Source: Shewanella surugensis (GTDB taxonomy: Bacteria > Pseudomonadota > Gammaproteobacteria > Enterobacterales > Shewanellaceae). From it: a stretch of 44,944 bases of DNA. The stretch's first letter is position 1. Each line of letters starts with the position of its first letter. Below, piece by piece: positions 8,625-18,399 of the stretch. The position numbers and the translations under genes are program-made. The notes below the pieces were generated by a model. The model worked only from the letters and a program-made list of their open reading frames with translations, was not told where the DNA came from and made no database searches. The stretch covers positions 1-44,944 of the forward strand of contig NZ_JAKIKS010000035.1 in the NCBI RefSeq assembly GCF_023284005.1, written 5' to 3'.

Positions 8625-8966
8625 GTGTCCATTTTGACATATCTCACCCAATATGCAAGTCATTATCAAATAGATGCAGGTGTTATCTGGCCGCTTTAGT
8701 TTCAACCCCCTTAAATACGACAAGGCTTTTCAAAGTCCTCCTACCTCAATCGGTAAACTCGCCTTTTCCAGTATTTTGGGTATATAATCTAATATCCTTA
8801 CTCACTGATGTATAAATCATTCTCAAAAGCGATAATCAAGAGTAGCGGTATTATTCATATAAAGCAGTTCCGTTGAAATAACGCCGTATAAAAATAGCAC
8901 CGTATAAAAAGAGTTCTGTTCGCTTTTTTGTCTTCATCAATCAAAATAACGCAGGTTAAGTACATT
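8625..8966. other. Divergent intergenic region yebG / letA
   Basis: No gene is supported. A direct repeat, CCGTATAAAAA, occurs at 8884-8894 and 8900-8910, shortly before the letA start, and may be a regulatory or promoter element. Confidence 0.4.
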
Positions 8967-9599
8967 ATGGGATCACAAGCCGTGAATGAGAGTATCGTGT
9001 TATGCCACTCTTGTGACTTAGCCATAAGAAAACGCGCACTACCTTCCGGTGTCAGAGCATTATGCCCACGTTGCCATTCTCCGCTTTACCATACGCCCTA
9101 CTGCTCGCTTAATGGCATGTTAGCCTTATGTATTACCGCACTCATTTTTTTCACGCCAGCCCACTTATTACCGATGCTTGAATTGCATTTTCTCGGCAGT
9201 ATTCGAACCACCACCGTTTTCGAAGGGGCATTGGCGGTCGGCCATCAAGGTTATTGGATCGTGGGGTTAGCTGTGATGACAGCCGCCGTATTCGCTCCAG
9301 GCTTATTATTACTGTCAATACTGAGTCAAATCATTATCGTAAAACATCGATTACATTCATCTTTTCATCGAAAGATACTCAAAAAATTGTTGATGTTACA
9401 CACATTATTAACGCAATTATCTATGTTAGAAATCTATGTTATTAGCTTCCTCGTTTCAGCATTTCAGCTTTCTGACTTTGCTTCTATTACCTTTGGAATG
9501 GGCACATTTTGTTTCACTATGCTCTTTATCTCCACTTTGTTTTTACTCAGAGAATACGACCTCGAACACATGTGGAGCCTATTAGATGCAAGACACTGA
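8967..9599 (+). CDS. PqiA/LetA-type inner-membrane protein, N-terminal half
   Basis: About 210 residues with the PqiA domain: a zinc-ribbon-like pair of motifs (CHSC and CPRC) near the N-terminus, then about four membrane segments starting at GMLALCITALIFFTP. In E. coli, LetA (YebS) is one 427-residue protein with two such domains; here each domain is a separate gene. LetA is the inner-membrane partner of the LetB lipid tunnel. The start chosen is the ATG at 8967; a TTG 13 codons upstream and a GTG six codons downstream are alternatives. It overlaps the next gene by 14 bp, so the three genes form one operon. Confidence 0.85.
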   Translation: MGSQAVNESIVLCHSCDLAIRKRALPSGVRALCPRCHSPLYHTPYCSLNGMLALCITALIFFTPAHLLPMLELHFLGSIRTTTVFEGALAVGHQGYWIVGLAVMTAAVFAPGLLLLSILSQIIIVKHRLHSSFHRKILKKLLMLHTLLTQLSMLEIYVISFLVSAFQLSDFASITFGMGTFCFTMLFISTLFLLREYDLEHMWSLLDARH

Positions 9600-10227
9600 T
9601 CTCCAGCTTCAAGGGAAAGATATACAATTAACCGCCTGTCCGACCTGTAAACAAATCACCTCTTTAACGGAAGAGATCTGCCAACGCTGCGACAGCGCCT
9701 TACGCGTTAGGGATACCTTGAGTCTGCAAAAAAGTTGGGCCTTGGTGATCACTGCCGCGATTTTACTTATTCCAGCGAATATCTACCCTATCACCATGCT
9801 AACCAAGCAAGGTAATATTCGCTACGATACGATTTTTTCGGGGATCATTCATCTCGTACAAACTGGGATGCTACCTATCGCAATCATCGTTTTTACGGCG
9901 AGTATATTAGTCCCCTGGTTAAAAATTATTGGCCTTACCCTTTATCTGAGTGCCATCACTTTCAACCTGCCTTTATCCAAGAAAAAACTCATGCTAGGTT
10001 TTCATATTATTGAAACCATTGGTCGTTGGTCCATGTTGGATCTTTTCGTTATTTCATTAACGGTGGCTTTGGTCAATATGGGGCAACTGCTCGATGCACA
10101 ACCCGCCCCCGCTGCAACCGCCTTCGCCTTGGTGATATTATTAACACAAACTGCCGCTAAAGTATTAGACACTCGTTTACTTTGGGATCGACTGGACACT
10201 AACGATGACACAAATAGAACACCCTAA
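9586..10227 (+). CDS. PqiA/LetA-type inner-membrane protein, C-terminal half
   Basis: 213 residues with a second CPTC...CQRC motif near the N-terminus, then four membrane segments (first at SWALVITAAILLIPANIYP). This pattern corresponds to the second PqiA domain of E. coli LetA (YebS). GTGGAG lies about 8 bases before the start. It overlaps the preceding gene by 14 bp and letB by 23 bp, which implies translational coupling. The two half-proteins probably form a heteromeric LetA-like unit; that is an inference from order and domain content. Confidence 0.85.
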   Translation: MQDTDLQLQGKDIQLTACPTCKQITSLTEEICQRCDSALRVRDTLSLQKSWALVITAAILLIPANIYPITMLTKQGNIRYDTIFSGIIHLVQTGMLPIAIIVFTASILVPWLKIIGLTLYLSAITFNLPLSKKKLMLGFHIIETIGRWSMLDLFVISLTVALVNMGQLLDAQPAPAATAFALVILLTQTAAKVLDTRLLWDRLDTNDDTNRTP

Positions 10228-12826
10228 AATTGTAAAGAAAAAGCTTTTCTCCCCCATTTGGCTGCTACCTGCCGTAGCACTCATTTTAGCGGCATGGTTA
10301 GGGATACAAAGTATTCGAGGCTCGGGTATTACCGTCAGGATCCACTTTCCGAATGCCAGTGGTATGGATGTCGGTAAAACCTTAGTCCGTTATCAAGGAC
10401 TCAATATGGGAAAAGTCGTTGATATTAACATTGATAAAAACTTAAGTGGTGTCAATGTTGATGTATTAATGGACTCACGCGCAGAGCCTTTTTTACGTGC
10501 CAACACTCAATTTTGGCTTGTAAAACCAAAGGCATCCATTATGGGCGTACAAGGTTTAGATGCTATTTTTTCGGGTAATTATATCGGCATGCTACCGGGT
10601 ACTGGGAGTTTAAAAACCAGTTTCAAAGCCGAAACCAATGCGCCTGTCATGCAAGCAGGCAGCGAAGGGATCATTCTTAAACTGAACACCGCTAAATTAG
10701 GCTCACTGGAAGTCGGCTCGCCTATTTATTTTCGTCAAGTCCCTGTCGGTCAAGTGGTCGCTTATAAACTTAACAAAGATGATAATATCCAATTAACGAT
10801 CTTTATTCGTCAACAATATGCTCATCTGGTCAAAATAGATTCTCAATTTTGGAATGTCTCCGGCCTGAATATTAATGCGTCTTTATCCAAGCTGCAAATC
10901 AATGTGGAAAGCCTCGCCGCAATCTTAGCGGGCGGCATCAGCTTTAATTCCAATACCAACGCCCAAACTGCCGTAGCCAATGACAGCTTCACCTTATATT
11001 CCAGTAAACATGATGCCTTAGAAGGCGTTTCATTTATCTTAAAAGCTGAGAACACTTATGGTATCAATGAAGGAACTAACATCGTTTTTAGAGGATTACA
11101 AATTGGTCAAGTCACCCATATAGAGCTCACCTCAAAAGGGGTAAGCATGATGGCAAAACTGGATAATGACTATCAAGAGCTCCTTACACAAACGGCCCAA
11201 TTCTGGGTTGCAGGTGCGAAAATATCATTATCGGGCATACAGCATCCCGAGCGTTTAATTACGGGTAATGTCATCAATTTTAAAGCGGGAACGGGGCCTG
11301 CAAGCAGTGAATATAAATTACAAGATAAGGCACCGGAAAATCAAAAAAACACTTTACACCTAACACTTAATTCAAGCACTAATCCCGATCTTTCCGTTGG
11401 CGCTGAAGTCAGATATAAGCAAATAAAAATAGGGGAAATTACCTCTGTTAAACTAAATGACAAGTTAACCCAAGTGGACTATCAACTCACCATTTACCCT
11501 GAATTTACTTCACTCATCACTCAAAGAAGTTATTTTATTTCAGAATCCGCAGTCTCAATCAATGCCACGTTAGATCAAGTCAAAGTGAAAACCCGCGATT
11601 TAAATACTTTCATTAAAGGAGCGATAAGCTTGATCCAAGGCGACACCCGCACACAAGTTAAGAATAATGCTAATTTATCCTTATTTGCTTCCACTGCCGT
11701 TGCCGAAGATTTTTTTGCGCAAAAAAACACCCTTAAATTATCGCTTCAAAGCCAAGATGGTGCGGGCTTATCGACGGGCTCTCCTATTTACTACAAAAAA
11801 ATGCAAATTGGCAGAGTCAATCAGGTCATTTGGTCAGAACAGAAGCAGTCTTTTACCGTCAAGCTGAACATTCAAAGACAATTTAAAAGCTTAATTAATA
11901 ACCGAACCGTCTTTTGGCAAAATAGCGCGATATCATTCGATGCCAGCTTAAGTGGATTAGAAGTCAATATAGCCCCACTCAAAGGCGCCTTACGGGGCAG
12001 TATCGCCCTAGGATTACTTGAACAAAATCAAACAAGCAACCCTGCACTATTATATGCCACTAAAAAGCTAGCCTTGTCTCAAGCACAAGCCATTACATTA
12101 AACTTTCCCGCTGAAGCCAAGCTCAAAGCAAAAGCCGCCATTCGTTATTTAGGTTATCAGATTGGTGAAGTCGAAAGTGTCAGTCTCAATACCGATCTCA
12201 AGAGCCTGACTGCAACGGCCTATCTATATGGTGAATATGCCGCCCCGTTTCTACGCACCGATGCTCAATACTCCTTAGTGAATGCTCAAATTGACTTAAC
12301 AGGCATAAAAGCACCAGAAACACTATTAACAGGTGCATATATTAAGGTGAGCCCAGGCCTAAGCCAAGTCTCTTCGACCCAATTTTCTGGCACATTGCAT
12401 GCTCAAGCAGACATCAAACCCAACGCGTTACAATTCACACTAACAAGAGCACAACTCGATTCCTTTAAAGTCGGCACGCCTTTATTCTTTCGAGGAATAC
12501 AAATTGGTCTAATCGATCGTTATTCTCTATCGGGTCAGGGCACTTTTGTGACACTCAATGCCCATGTGGATCCTCAATATCGCTATTTAGTCAATAACTC
12601 CAGCCAATTTTGGGATCTATCCGGTATAAAAGTCAATGTTGGTCTCTTTTCTGGCGCACAAGTCGATACGGGTTCTTTAGAAACCATATTGGCTGGCGGA
12701 ATTGGTGTGGTCACAAAAGACACGACAATTGTAGAAAACACTTTAAAAAATGGTGACAGTTTCATCATCCATGACAAAAAAGATCCTCAGTGGGATAAAT
12801 GGTCACCCGTTCAGATCATGCCATAA
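10205..12826 (+). CDS. letB: LetB (YebT) multi-MCE-domain lipid-transport tunnel protein
   Basis: 873 residues, almost the length of E. coli LetB (877). One N-terminal membrane anchor (PIWLLPAVALILAAWLGI, about residues 18-35) is followed by repeated MCE domains of about 115 residues. Each is recognised by a recurring pattern such as G-(T/S)-P-(L/I)-(Y/F)-(F/Y)-(R/K)-x(3)-(I/V)-G-x-(V/I) and by 'FW' segments. I count about seven copies. LetB is a stack of hexameric rings that carries lipids between inner and outer membranes. It is the last gene of the operon and is followed by a long hairpin. Confidence 0.95.
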   Translation: MTQIEHPKIVKKKLFSPIWLLPAVALILAAWLGIQSIRGSGITVRIHFPNASGMDVGKTLVRYQGLNMGKVVDINIDKNLSGVNVDVLMDSRAEPFLRANTQFWLVKPKASIMGVQGLDAIFSGNYIGMLPGTGSLKTSFKAETNAPVMQAGSEGIILKLNTAKLGSLEVGSPIYFRQVPVGQVVAYKLNKDDNIQLTIFIRQQYAHLVKIDSQFWNVSGLNINASLSKLQINVESLAAILAGGISFNSNTNAQTAVANDSFTLYSSKHDALEGVSFILKAENTYGINEGTNIVFRGLQIGQVTHIELTSKGVSMMAKLDNDYQELLTQTAQFWVAGAKISLSGIQHPERLITGNVINFKAGTGPASSEYKLQDKAPENQKNTLHLTLNSSTNPDLSVGAEVRYKQIKIGEITSVKLNDKLTQVDYQLTIYPEFTSLITQRSYFISESAVSINATLDQVKVKTRDLNTFIKGAISLIQGDTRTQVKNNANLSLFASTAVAEDFFAQKNTLKLSLQSQDGAGLSTGSPIYYKKMQIGRVNQVIWSEQKQSFTVKLNIQRQFKSLINNRTVFWQNSAISFDASLSGLEVNIAPLKGALRGSIALGLLEQNQTSNPALLYATKKLALSQAQAITLNFPAEAKLKAKAAIRYLGYQIGEVESVSLNTDLKSLTATAYLYGEYAAPFLRTDAQYSLVNAQIDLTGIKAPETLLTGAYIKVSPGLSQVSSTQFSGTLHAQADIKPNALQFTLTRAQLDSFKVGTPLFFRGIQIGLIDRYSLSGQGTFVTLNAHVDPQYRYLVNNSSQFWDLSGIKVNVGLFSGAQVDTGSLETILAGGIGVVTKDTTIVENTLKNGDSFIIHDKKDPQWDKWSPVQIMP

Positions 12827-12827
12827 T

Positions 12828-12879
12828 CAGTGCCTCCCCCCCATCCTGCCCTATCTTACTGGATGGGGGGGAAGCACTG
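12828..12879 (+). terminator. Long hairpin after letB
   Basis: A 19-base arm (12828-12846) pairs with 12861-12879 with one mismatch (CAGTGC-c-TCCCCCCCATCC / GGATGGGGGGGA-a-GCACTG). The stem is very stable, but no T-run follows, so it may stabilise the 3' end rather than terminate on its own. Confidence 0.6.
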
Positions 12880-13068
12880 AGCAAGACTTATCTCTCATCG
12901 CCCCTGCAACTTTTAAACATCATTCATTGCTATTTGTGCAGCCCCCCGTTCTTAACTAAACTTTAAACAAATCAAGATAAGTTGGGTTTTCTGTCAACCG
13001 TTAAATCAATCAACAGTTTATGGACAGTAATCTATTCTCATCATTATGAATCAATTAAGGACATCCTC

Positions 13069-13494
13069 ATGTTAATAAAAATCATGCCGGTAACATCCAT
13101 GATAATCAAAAGGCTCATCACTATTGTGAGTTTATGCGCATTATTCGCCTCTAGCACCGCTATCGCCAATGAAATGAATGTCACTGGTCGTTGGGTTGGC
13201 GTTAATTACGCCAGTAAGATAAAAGGGCCAACCAATATCACCATGACCTTAAAACAGAACGGGCAAATGATCATGGGGAAATACATGGCCGCAACCGGGG
13301 TGGCAAAAAAAGGGGAAGGCATGAAAACGACGCCGATGACGTTCAAAGTAAAATGGAGAAACACCGCGCCTAAATGCCCAGGAAAATACGTCTATGAATA
13401 CACATTAAATGGTGAGCAACTCACTTGGATGTTTGTCGGTAAAGACTGTTTAGGCATAGAAAAAGGTCATGGCTACGCTAAACGTGAGCCTTAA
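13069..13494 (+). CDS. Small exported protein of unknown function
   Basis: About 141 residues from the ATG at 13069, preceded by AAGGA eight bases upstream. The frame extends 29 codons further upstream without an ATG start or ribosome binding site. A signal peptide is clear (hydrophobic ITIVSLCALFASSTAIA, cleaved before NE). The mature part is small and beta-rich: GRWVGVNYASKIKGP, LKQNGQMIMGKYMAA, and two cysteines (CPGKYV, KDCLG) that could form a disulfide. I do not recognise a family. It stands alone. Confidence 0.65.
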   Translation: MLIKIMPVTSMIIKRLITIVSLCALFASSTAIANEMNVTGRWVGVNYASKIKGPTNITMTLKQNGQMIMGKYMAATGVAKKGEGMKTTPMTFKVKWRNTAPKCPGKYVYEYTLNGEQLTWMFVGKDCLGIEKGHGYAKREP

Positions 13495-13560
13495 AATAAA
13501 AAATTTGCAACACTTTGCAGCTCGCTTATGCAACGGGTCTGATGACATCAAAGGTAAGCT

Positions 13561-13600
13561 CCATGATTAACTTTTTATGACAATAAGAAGTTAATCATGG
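13561..13600 (-). terminator. 13-bp inverted repeat spanning the amidotransferase stop codon
   Basis: CCATGATTAACTT (13561-13573) and AAGTTAATCATGG (13588-13600) are perfect complements. The upstream arm encodes part of SMINF in the amidotransferase C-terminus and the stop lies in the loop. It sits at the end of the five-gene operon; there is no clean T-run, so terminator function is likely but not proven. Confidence 0.5.
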
Positions 13601-14291
13601 ACTGCCCTATCCAAAGTTCATCTGTTTCTTGGTTTAATGACAATTGACCCTGTGCTAATCGCTTCTCGCCAATACTTTTTGCACGAACCAGCATTAATGC
13701 AGATGAATAACCCTTACTAAATTCAGGGTGACCTTGTATACCTAAAAAATGTGTGTCTATTTGAAACATACCATTGGGGCAAAAATTACTCCCAGCCAAC
13801 ACTTTCGCCGCTTCAGGTAATTTAATCACTTGGTCTTGATGACTCATCACCAGCGCAAAAGCAGACATGTCATCTACACCTCTAGCCATCCATGGCATTG
13901 GCTGCAACAGCTGGCTAGTCATTACCCCTACTCCCCAGCCGTTAGGAGAATGTGCAACTTCCCCACCCAATGCTTTGGCCATCATTTGGTGACCAAAACA
14001 AATCCCTATACACTTTTTTTTCGCCACATGAAGTTGATTAATATACATATAAAAAGCATGAACCCAAGGTTCATCATAATTGACACTCCATCGACATCCC
14101 GTAGTTATATAGCCATCACAGTCATCCATATGTTGTGGATATTGGCCATCCATCACACGATAAAAAACAAACGAAGGCACCTCGGATAAATTCAATGCTG
14201 CAAATAAATGGATAAACATTTGTGGATAATTGCCAAATTCATCTTGTAAATATGCCCTCACATCATCACATTGTAAAATGCCTATCTTCAT
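13575..14291 (-). CDS. Class I glutamine amidotransferase-like hydrolase
   Basis: 238 residues with the class I GATase triad: Cys98 in GICFGHQ, and His188 and Glu190 in IQGHPEF. It resembles the stand-alone 'GMP synthase-like' amidotransferase branch rather than PuuD itself. Last gene of a minus-strand operon with permease, GS-like ligase and two dehydrogenases. By context it probably hydrolyses a gamma-glutamyl intermediate at the end of the pathway (for ethanolamine, gamma-glutamylglycine to glutamate and glycine). The enzyme class is seen; the substrate is inferred. Confidence 0.8.
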   Translation of the reverse strand: MKIGILQCDDVRAYLQDEFGNYPQMFIHLFAALNLSEVPSFVFYRVMDGQYPQHMDDCDGYITTGCRWSVNYDEPWVHAFYMYINQLHVAKKKCIGICFGHQMMAKALGGEVAHSPNGWGVGVMTSQLLQPMPWMARGVDDMSAFALVMSHQDQVIKLPEAAKVLAGSNFCPNGMFQIDTHFLGIQGHPEFSKGYSSALMLVRAKSIGEKRLAQGQLSLNQETDELWIGQSMINFLLS

Positions 14292-14327
14292 GTCAATTCC
14301 TTATTCATGTTTATTAACCCGTAAACA

Positions 14328-15509
14328 TTAACACTCGCCTTCAAATGCAACGCCTTTAACCGCATCAATAAACAACGCGGCGTACTGATCCGCATGCAAT
14401 TGAATAGGATTCCCCGCTGCCGCAGAGTCGCAAGCAGCCATTTTGCCAACAAGTTTAGCATCATGACTCTCTATGCCTATCTCTGCTAAGGTCTGTGGGA
14501 TCCCAAGCGTCTTTCTTAAGGCTAATATCCAAGACAGAAAATGTTCAAAGCTCGGGTCATCAAACCCTAAACATAAGGTTAAATAAGTCATTTTATCTTC
14601 TATAGCAGTTCGGTTTAGGCGTAATACATAAGGCATTAAGATCGCATTTAATAGTCCATGATGTTTATGATAAAGCGCACCAAGTGGATGTGCCAGCGCA
14701 TGCATAGCGCCTAACCCTCGCTGAAATGCCGTTGCTCCCATACAAGATGCCACCAGCATTTGGGTTCTGGCTTCAACGTTTTGACCTTGATGAAACACAA
14801 TAGGTAAAAACCGCTTAATCCGCTTTATGCCTTCAACTGCAATACCTTCTGCCATAGGGTGGTAACCTGCCACGCAATAGGCCTCCAAAAGATGTGACAA
14901 TGCATCCATCCCTGTCGCTGCAGTAATATTAGCAGGCAGCCCTATGGTCAATAGCGGATCGAGTAATACTCGATCCGCTATTAACTGGGGATGAAACAAA
15001 ATACGCTTGCAATGATGTGCGCCCTGAGTATCGGTGATCACTGCAGCGCGCCCAACCTCAGAGCCAGTTCCTGCCGTTGTCGGTATCGCAATCAGGGGTA
15101 ATATTTTTTCGGCTTGAATGTGGGTCCAATTATCCTCCACATCTTCCATTTCCCACAAAGAGAGCGTTTGTTTCGCACTTAAGGCTATCGCTTTAGCGGC
15201 ATCTAAGCTCGCCCCGCCCCCTAGCGCAATAATGCCATCAAAACTACCCTTGTTCACCGTGTCAACACCAAGCGCAATATCGTTATCGGTGGGATCGGAT
15301 TCAACCTGAGAAAAAACATCACAAAAAATATTGCTTGCAGCACAAATAGCTTTAACTTGCTTAACCATAGGAAAAGCCGCTAATTGTTTGTCGGTAACGA
15401 GTAACACTTTGGTGATCTTTAACGCTTGGCAATATTCAGCGATAAATGATAAACACCCTGCACCGACTCTGATATCCGTTGGGAAGTGCCAATGTGCGTC
15501 TAATATCAA
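14328..15509 (-). CDS. Iron-containing alcohol dehydrogenase
   Basis: 393 residues of the type III (Fe-dependent) alcohol dehydrogenase family. The NAD-binding motif GGGASLD is at 97-103. Metal ligands are Asp202 and His206 (GMDALSHLLEAY), His270 and His284, with the classical 4/64/14 spacing. It lies between the aldehyde dehydrogenase gene (29 bp upstream) and the amidotransferase (36 bp downstream). A dedicated alcohol dehydrogenase makes sense if the substrate carries a hydroxyl group, as gamma-glutamyl-ethanolamide would; the putrescine Puu pathway has no such step. Substrate inferred. Confidence 0.88.
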   Translation of the reverse strand: MILDAHWHFPTDIRVGAGCLSFIAEYCQALKITKVLLVTDKQLAAFPMVKQVKAICAASNIFCDVFSQVESDPTDNDIALGVDTVNKGSFDGIIALGGGASLDAAKAIALSAKQTLSLWEMEDVEDNWTHIQAEKILPLIAIPTTAGTGSEVGRAAVITDTQGAHHCKRILFHPQLIADRVLLDPLLTIGLPANITAATGMDALSHLLEAYCVAGYHPMAEGIAVEGIKRIKRFLPIVFHQGQNVEARTQMLVASCMGATAFQRGLGAMHALAHPLGALYHKHHGLLNAILMPYVLRLNRTAIEDKMTYLTLCLGFDDPSFEHFLSWILALRKTLGIPQTLAEIGIESHDAKLVGKMAACDSAAAGNPIQLHADQYAALFIDAVKGVAFEGEC

Positions 15510-15538
15510 TGCTTCCTCCTTACATTATAAAGCCAATA

Positions 15539-16951
15539 TCATCTATGTTTAATGTGATAAGACTTAGGTCGAGTCACCGACTCAAATCCCAATACGGATA
15601 AACTGCAACCTCTTCCCGATTGTTTCACGCCCGTCCAAGCAAGCGCCGGATCGAGATAATCACATCGATTAATAAAAAAAGTGCCCGTATCAACCTTATC
15701 CCCTAAAGCCACACCTGTTTCGATGTCTTGCGTAAAAATAGCCGCAGTTAAACCAAACTCACTGTCATTCATCAAACAAAGCGCTTCATTATCATCTTTC
15801 ACCTTTTGTATGCCAATAACGGGACCAAAAGACTCCTCAGTCATAAGGCGCATACGATGATCGACCTGTGTCAACACTTGAGGGGCTAGGTAGGGCGTCC
15901 CCGCTTGGCTTAACGGAAACAAACTCTCATCGATATGGGTCACCGCGCCTAACGCGATGGCTTCGTGTATCTGCGCACGAACCACATCTGCCGCAAAAGT
16001 GCTGATCATGGGTCCTAACGTCGTATCGCTATCATCTGAACGTCCCAATTGATAGTGTAATACCCATTGCACAAATGTCGCTAAAAATAAATCAAATACT
16101 CTCTCATGAACATAAATACGTTCGATCGCACAGCATGATTGCCCTGAATTAAAAAAAGCCCCTTGGACTAAAATCTCCGCCACTTTTTCAATATTCGCAT
16201 CTTGGCGCACGTAGGCTGGATCTTTACCGCCTAACTCAAGCCCAACACTCAAAAATCGCCCCGCAGCCGCTTGTTCCACTTTTTTACCGCCTAAAACCGA
16301 TCCGGTAAACGCCACATGATGAATGGCTTCTTTCGTTATGCACGCTAATGTATTTTCATGACTCGTATGTAAAAATTGAACAATACCTTTTGGCATTCCC
16401 GCCGCTTCAAAAGCGCTCACCAATCGCTCCGCACATAACGGGGTTTGCGCTGAGTGCTTTATGATAACGCTATTGCCTGTAAGCAACGCCGGTATAAGAC
16501 TATTGATCGCCGTCAAATAAGGATAATTCCAAGGGGCAATAATGAGAACAACGCCTAAAGCTTCTCTTTTAATATATCGGGTAAATCCCGCTTTTTCAGC
16601 AATAACAACAGGAGACAAAGCGTGATCAGACACTTGCAGCAAATATTGTGCCCGCTCATCCAGTCCATTAAGCTCACCTTCACAATATCGAATAGGCCGT
16701 CCCATCATCCAACACAATTCATTAGCGAGGACTTTCTTTTGGCTCATAAGAATGTCAATGGCTTTCACGCACACCAGCTTTCTATCAGCGAGAGGGAGAG
16801 TAGCCCAAGATTTTTGCATCATATTGGCTTGCTCTACAACCTCACTAATATCGTCTTTGCTCGCTAATGGACGAGTCACATAAACCTGACTATCTATCGG
16901 GGAAATAGTTTCTTGTATTTTATGATTAATAGCTTGATTTTTACTCGACAT
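15539..16951 (-). CDS. NAD(P)-dependent aldehyde dehydrogenase
   Basis: 470 residues from the ATG at 16951, which has AAGGAG eight bases upstream; a longer frame begins ten codons earlier without such a site. Family motifs: APWNYP (about 139-144), ELGGKD (239-244, general-base Glu) and the catalytic Cys273 in FNSGQSC. Similar to the succinate-semialdehyde / gamma-glutamyl-aminobutyraldehyde group. In this operon it would oxidise the aldehyde produced by the Fe-alcohol dehydrogenase to the acid, while the amine is masked by glutamate. Exact substrate inferred. Confidence 0.9.
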   Translation of the reverse strand: MSSKNQAINHKIQETISPIDSQVYVTRPLASKDDISEVVEQANMMQKSWATLPLADRKLVCVKAIDILMSQKKVLANELCWMMGRPIRYCEGELNGLDERAQYLLQVSDHALSPVVIAEKAGFTRYIKREALGVVLIIAPWNYPYLTAINSLIPALLTGNSVIIKHSAQTPLCAERLVSAFEAAGMPKGIVQFLHTSHENTLACITKEAIHHVAFTGSVLGGKKVEQAAAGRFLSVGLELGGKDPAYVRQDANIEKVAEILVQGAFFNSGQSCCAIERIYVHERVFDLFLATFVQWVLHYQLGRSDDSDTTLGPMISTFAADVVRAQIHEAIALGAVTHIDESLFPLSQAGTPYLAPQVLTQVDHRMRLMTEESFGPVIGIQKVKDDNEALCLMNDSEFGLTAAIFTQDIETGVALGDKVDTGTFFINRCDYLDPALAWTGVKQSGRGCSLSVLGFESVTRPKSYHIKHR

Positions 16952-17028
16952 AAAGCACTCCTTGCTCAGCAATCCATTCAACTAATTATCACTGCTTTAA
17001 GAATATAAATAAACAGCAATATACAACA

Positions 17029-18399
17029 CTAAATTATTTCAAAATAGCGGCTCATTTCCCAATCTGAAACATGTTTTCGATATTCTCTTTCTTCCCATTC
17101 TCGGCTATTGGCAAAATGAGTCACAAACTCTTCACCAAAAAACATTTTCGCGGCAGAAGACTGCCTTAATTTTTGCGCAGCATCCCAAAGGCTGGTCGGT
17201 AAATTCAACGTATCTGGCTGTTCCTGCTCATACGCATTGCCTTTTACTTGCTTATGGGGCTCTAACTGGTTCATTATGCCGTATAGACCACTGGCTAAAG
17301 CTGCCGCTAAGGCTAAATAAGGATTCGCATCGGCCGCACCCAAACGATATTCAATACGTTGGGATTTTTCAGCGCCGCTGATCACTCTCAAAGCCGTCGT
17401 TCTATTTTCGACTCCCCAAGTCGCTTGAGTCGGTGCCCAAAAACCGGGAACCATACGAGTGTAGCTATTAATCGTTGGTGCAAGCATCGCCAAAAAATCT
17501 GGCATGAGCCTTTGCTGCCCCGCAAGAAAATATCTCTGTATTTTGCTCATATTATATTGTTGAGCGGGATCAAAAAATGCCGATGTTCCATTAATGTGCT
17601 GCAGTGAAAGGTGAATATGTCCGCTTTGTCCTGGAAAATCACCGGACCATTTAGCCATAAATGTTGCCATCAACTCACGCCTTTGCGCCAAGACTTTCAT
17701 AAACGTTTTAAAAAGCGCCGCCTTATCCGCCGCTGCTGCCACTTCATCCACCACAATCGCCGCTTCAATCACCCCAGGTCCCGTTTCGGTATGTAGCCCT
17801 TCAATCGGAAAGTCCATCATTTCTGCCATGGCAAGAATATCTCGATACAACTCTGCATGAACCGAGTTTCGGAGCATCGAATAGCCAAACCAATCTGGCG
17901 TTAACGTATTCAGATCCCTGTAATTTTTCAGCCTCACAGACTCAGGAGTTTCATTAAAAAGAAAAAATTCATATTCTAAGGCGCCAAATGCAATAAAGCC
18001 CATCTCTTTAGCCTGATCAATGACCTTAGATAATACGCCCCTAGGGCAGATCTTCGCGGCTTTATCATCAAACTCTGCGATAAACAACAACATGCCTTCT
18101 TCTTCAAATACCTCGCGGCAGCTATGGGGTAAAATACGCACGGGGGCATCGGGATACCCCGTATGCCATCCGGTATATTGAGTATTATCCAATAACTGAT
18201 CTTTTACGTCCCACCCCAGCACCACATCACAAAATGCAAAGCCTTTTTCTAATGCAGAAAAGAACTTGCCTTTCGCCATGTACTTGCCTCGCATGACACC
18301 ATCGATATCAAATAAGCCCACTTTTACATGGCTTAAACCTCGCTCCTCAACAATGGCAATGGCATCCGTAATCGTTATGACTTCTCGAGCATTAATCAT
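17029..18399 (-). CDS. Glutamine-synthetase-like gamma-glutamyl-amine ligase
   Basis: 456 residues with the glutamine synthetase fold. Motifs: EYEFFLF (active-site Glu region), PGQSGHIHLSLQ, and ENRTTALRV with the catalytic-loop Arg. It lacks the C-terminal adenylylation-site context of GlnA and groups by eye with PuuA/IpuC/GlnA4-type ligases that join glutamate to an amine using ATP. The ATG overlaps the permease stop codon by 4 bp (ATGA), so the two are translationally coupled. With an ethanolamine-type permease, the favoured product is gamma-glutamyl-ethanolamide; putrescine or another alkanolamine is possible. Confidence 0.85.
   Translation of the reverse strand: MINAREVITITDAIAIVEERGLSHVKVGLFDIDGVMRGKYMAKGKFFSALEKGFAFCDVVLGWDVKDQLLDNTQYTGWHTGYPDAPVRILPHSCREVFEEEGMLLFIAEFDDKAAKICPRGVLSKVIDQAKEMGFIAFGALEYEFFLFNETPESVRLKNYRDLNTLTPDWFGYSMLRNSVHAELYRDILAMAEMMDFPIEGLHTETGPGVIEAAIVVDEVAAAADKAALFKTFMKVLAQRRELMATFMAKWSGDFPGQSGHIHLSLQHINGTSAFFDPAQQYNMSKIQRYFLAGQQRLMPDFLAMLAPTINSYTRMVPGFWAPTQATWGVENRTTALRVISGAEKSQRIEYRLGAADANPYLALAAALASGLYGIMNQLEPHKQVKGNAYEQEQPDTLNLPTSLWDAAQKLRQSSAAKMFFGEEFVTHFANSREWEEREYRKHVSDWEMSRYFEII

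Noticed and set aside
12750..12959. 69-residue frame over the letB end
   Set aside because: It overlaps letB and the long hairpin; composition and lack of a ribosome binding site argue against it.
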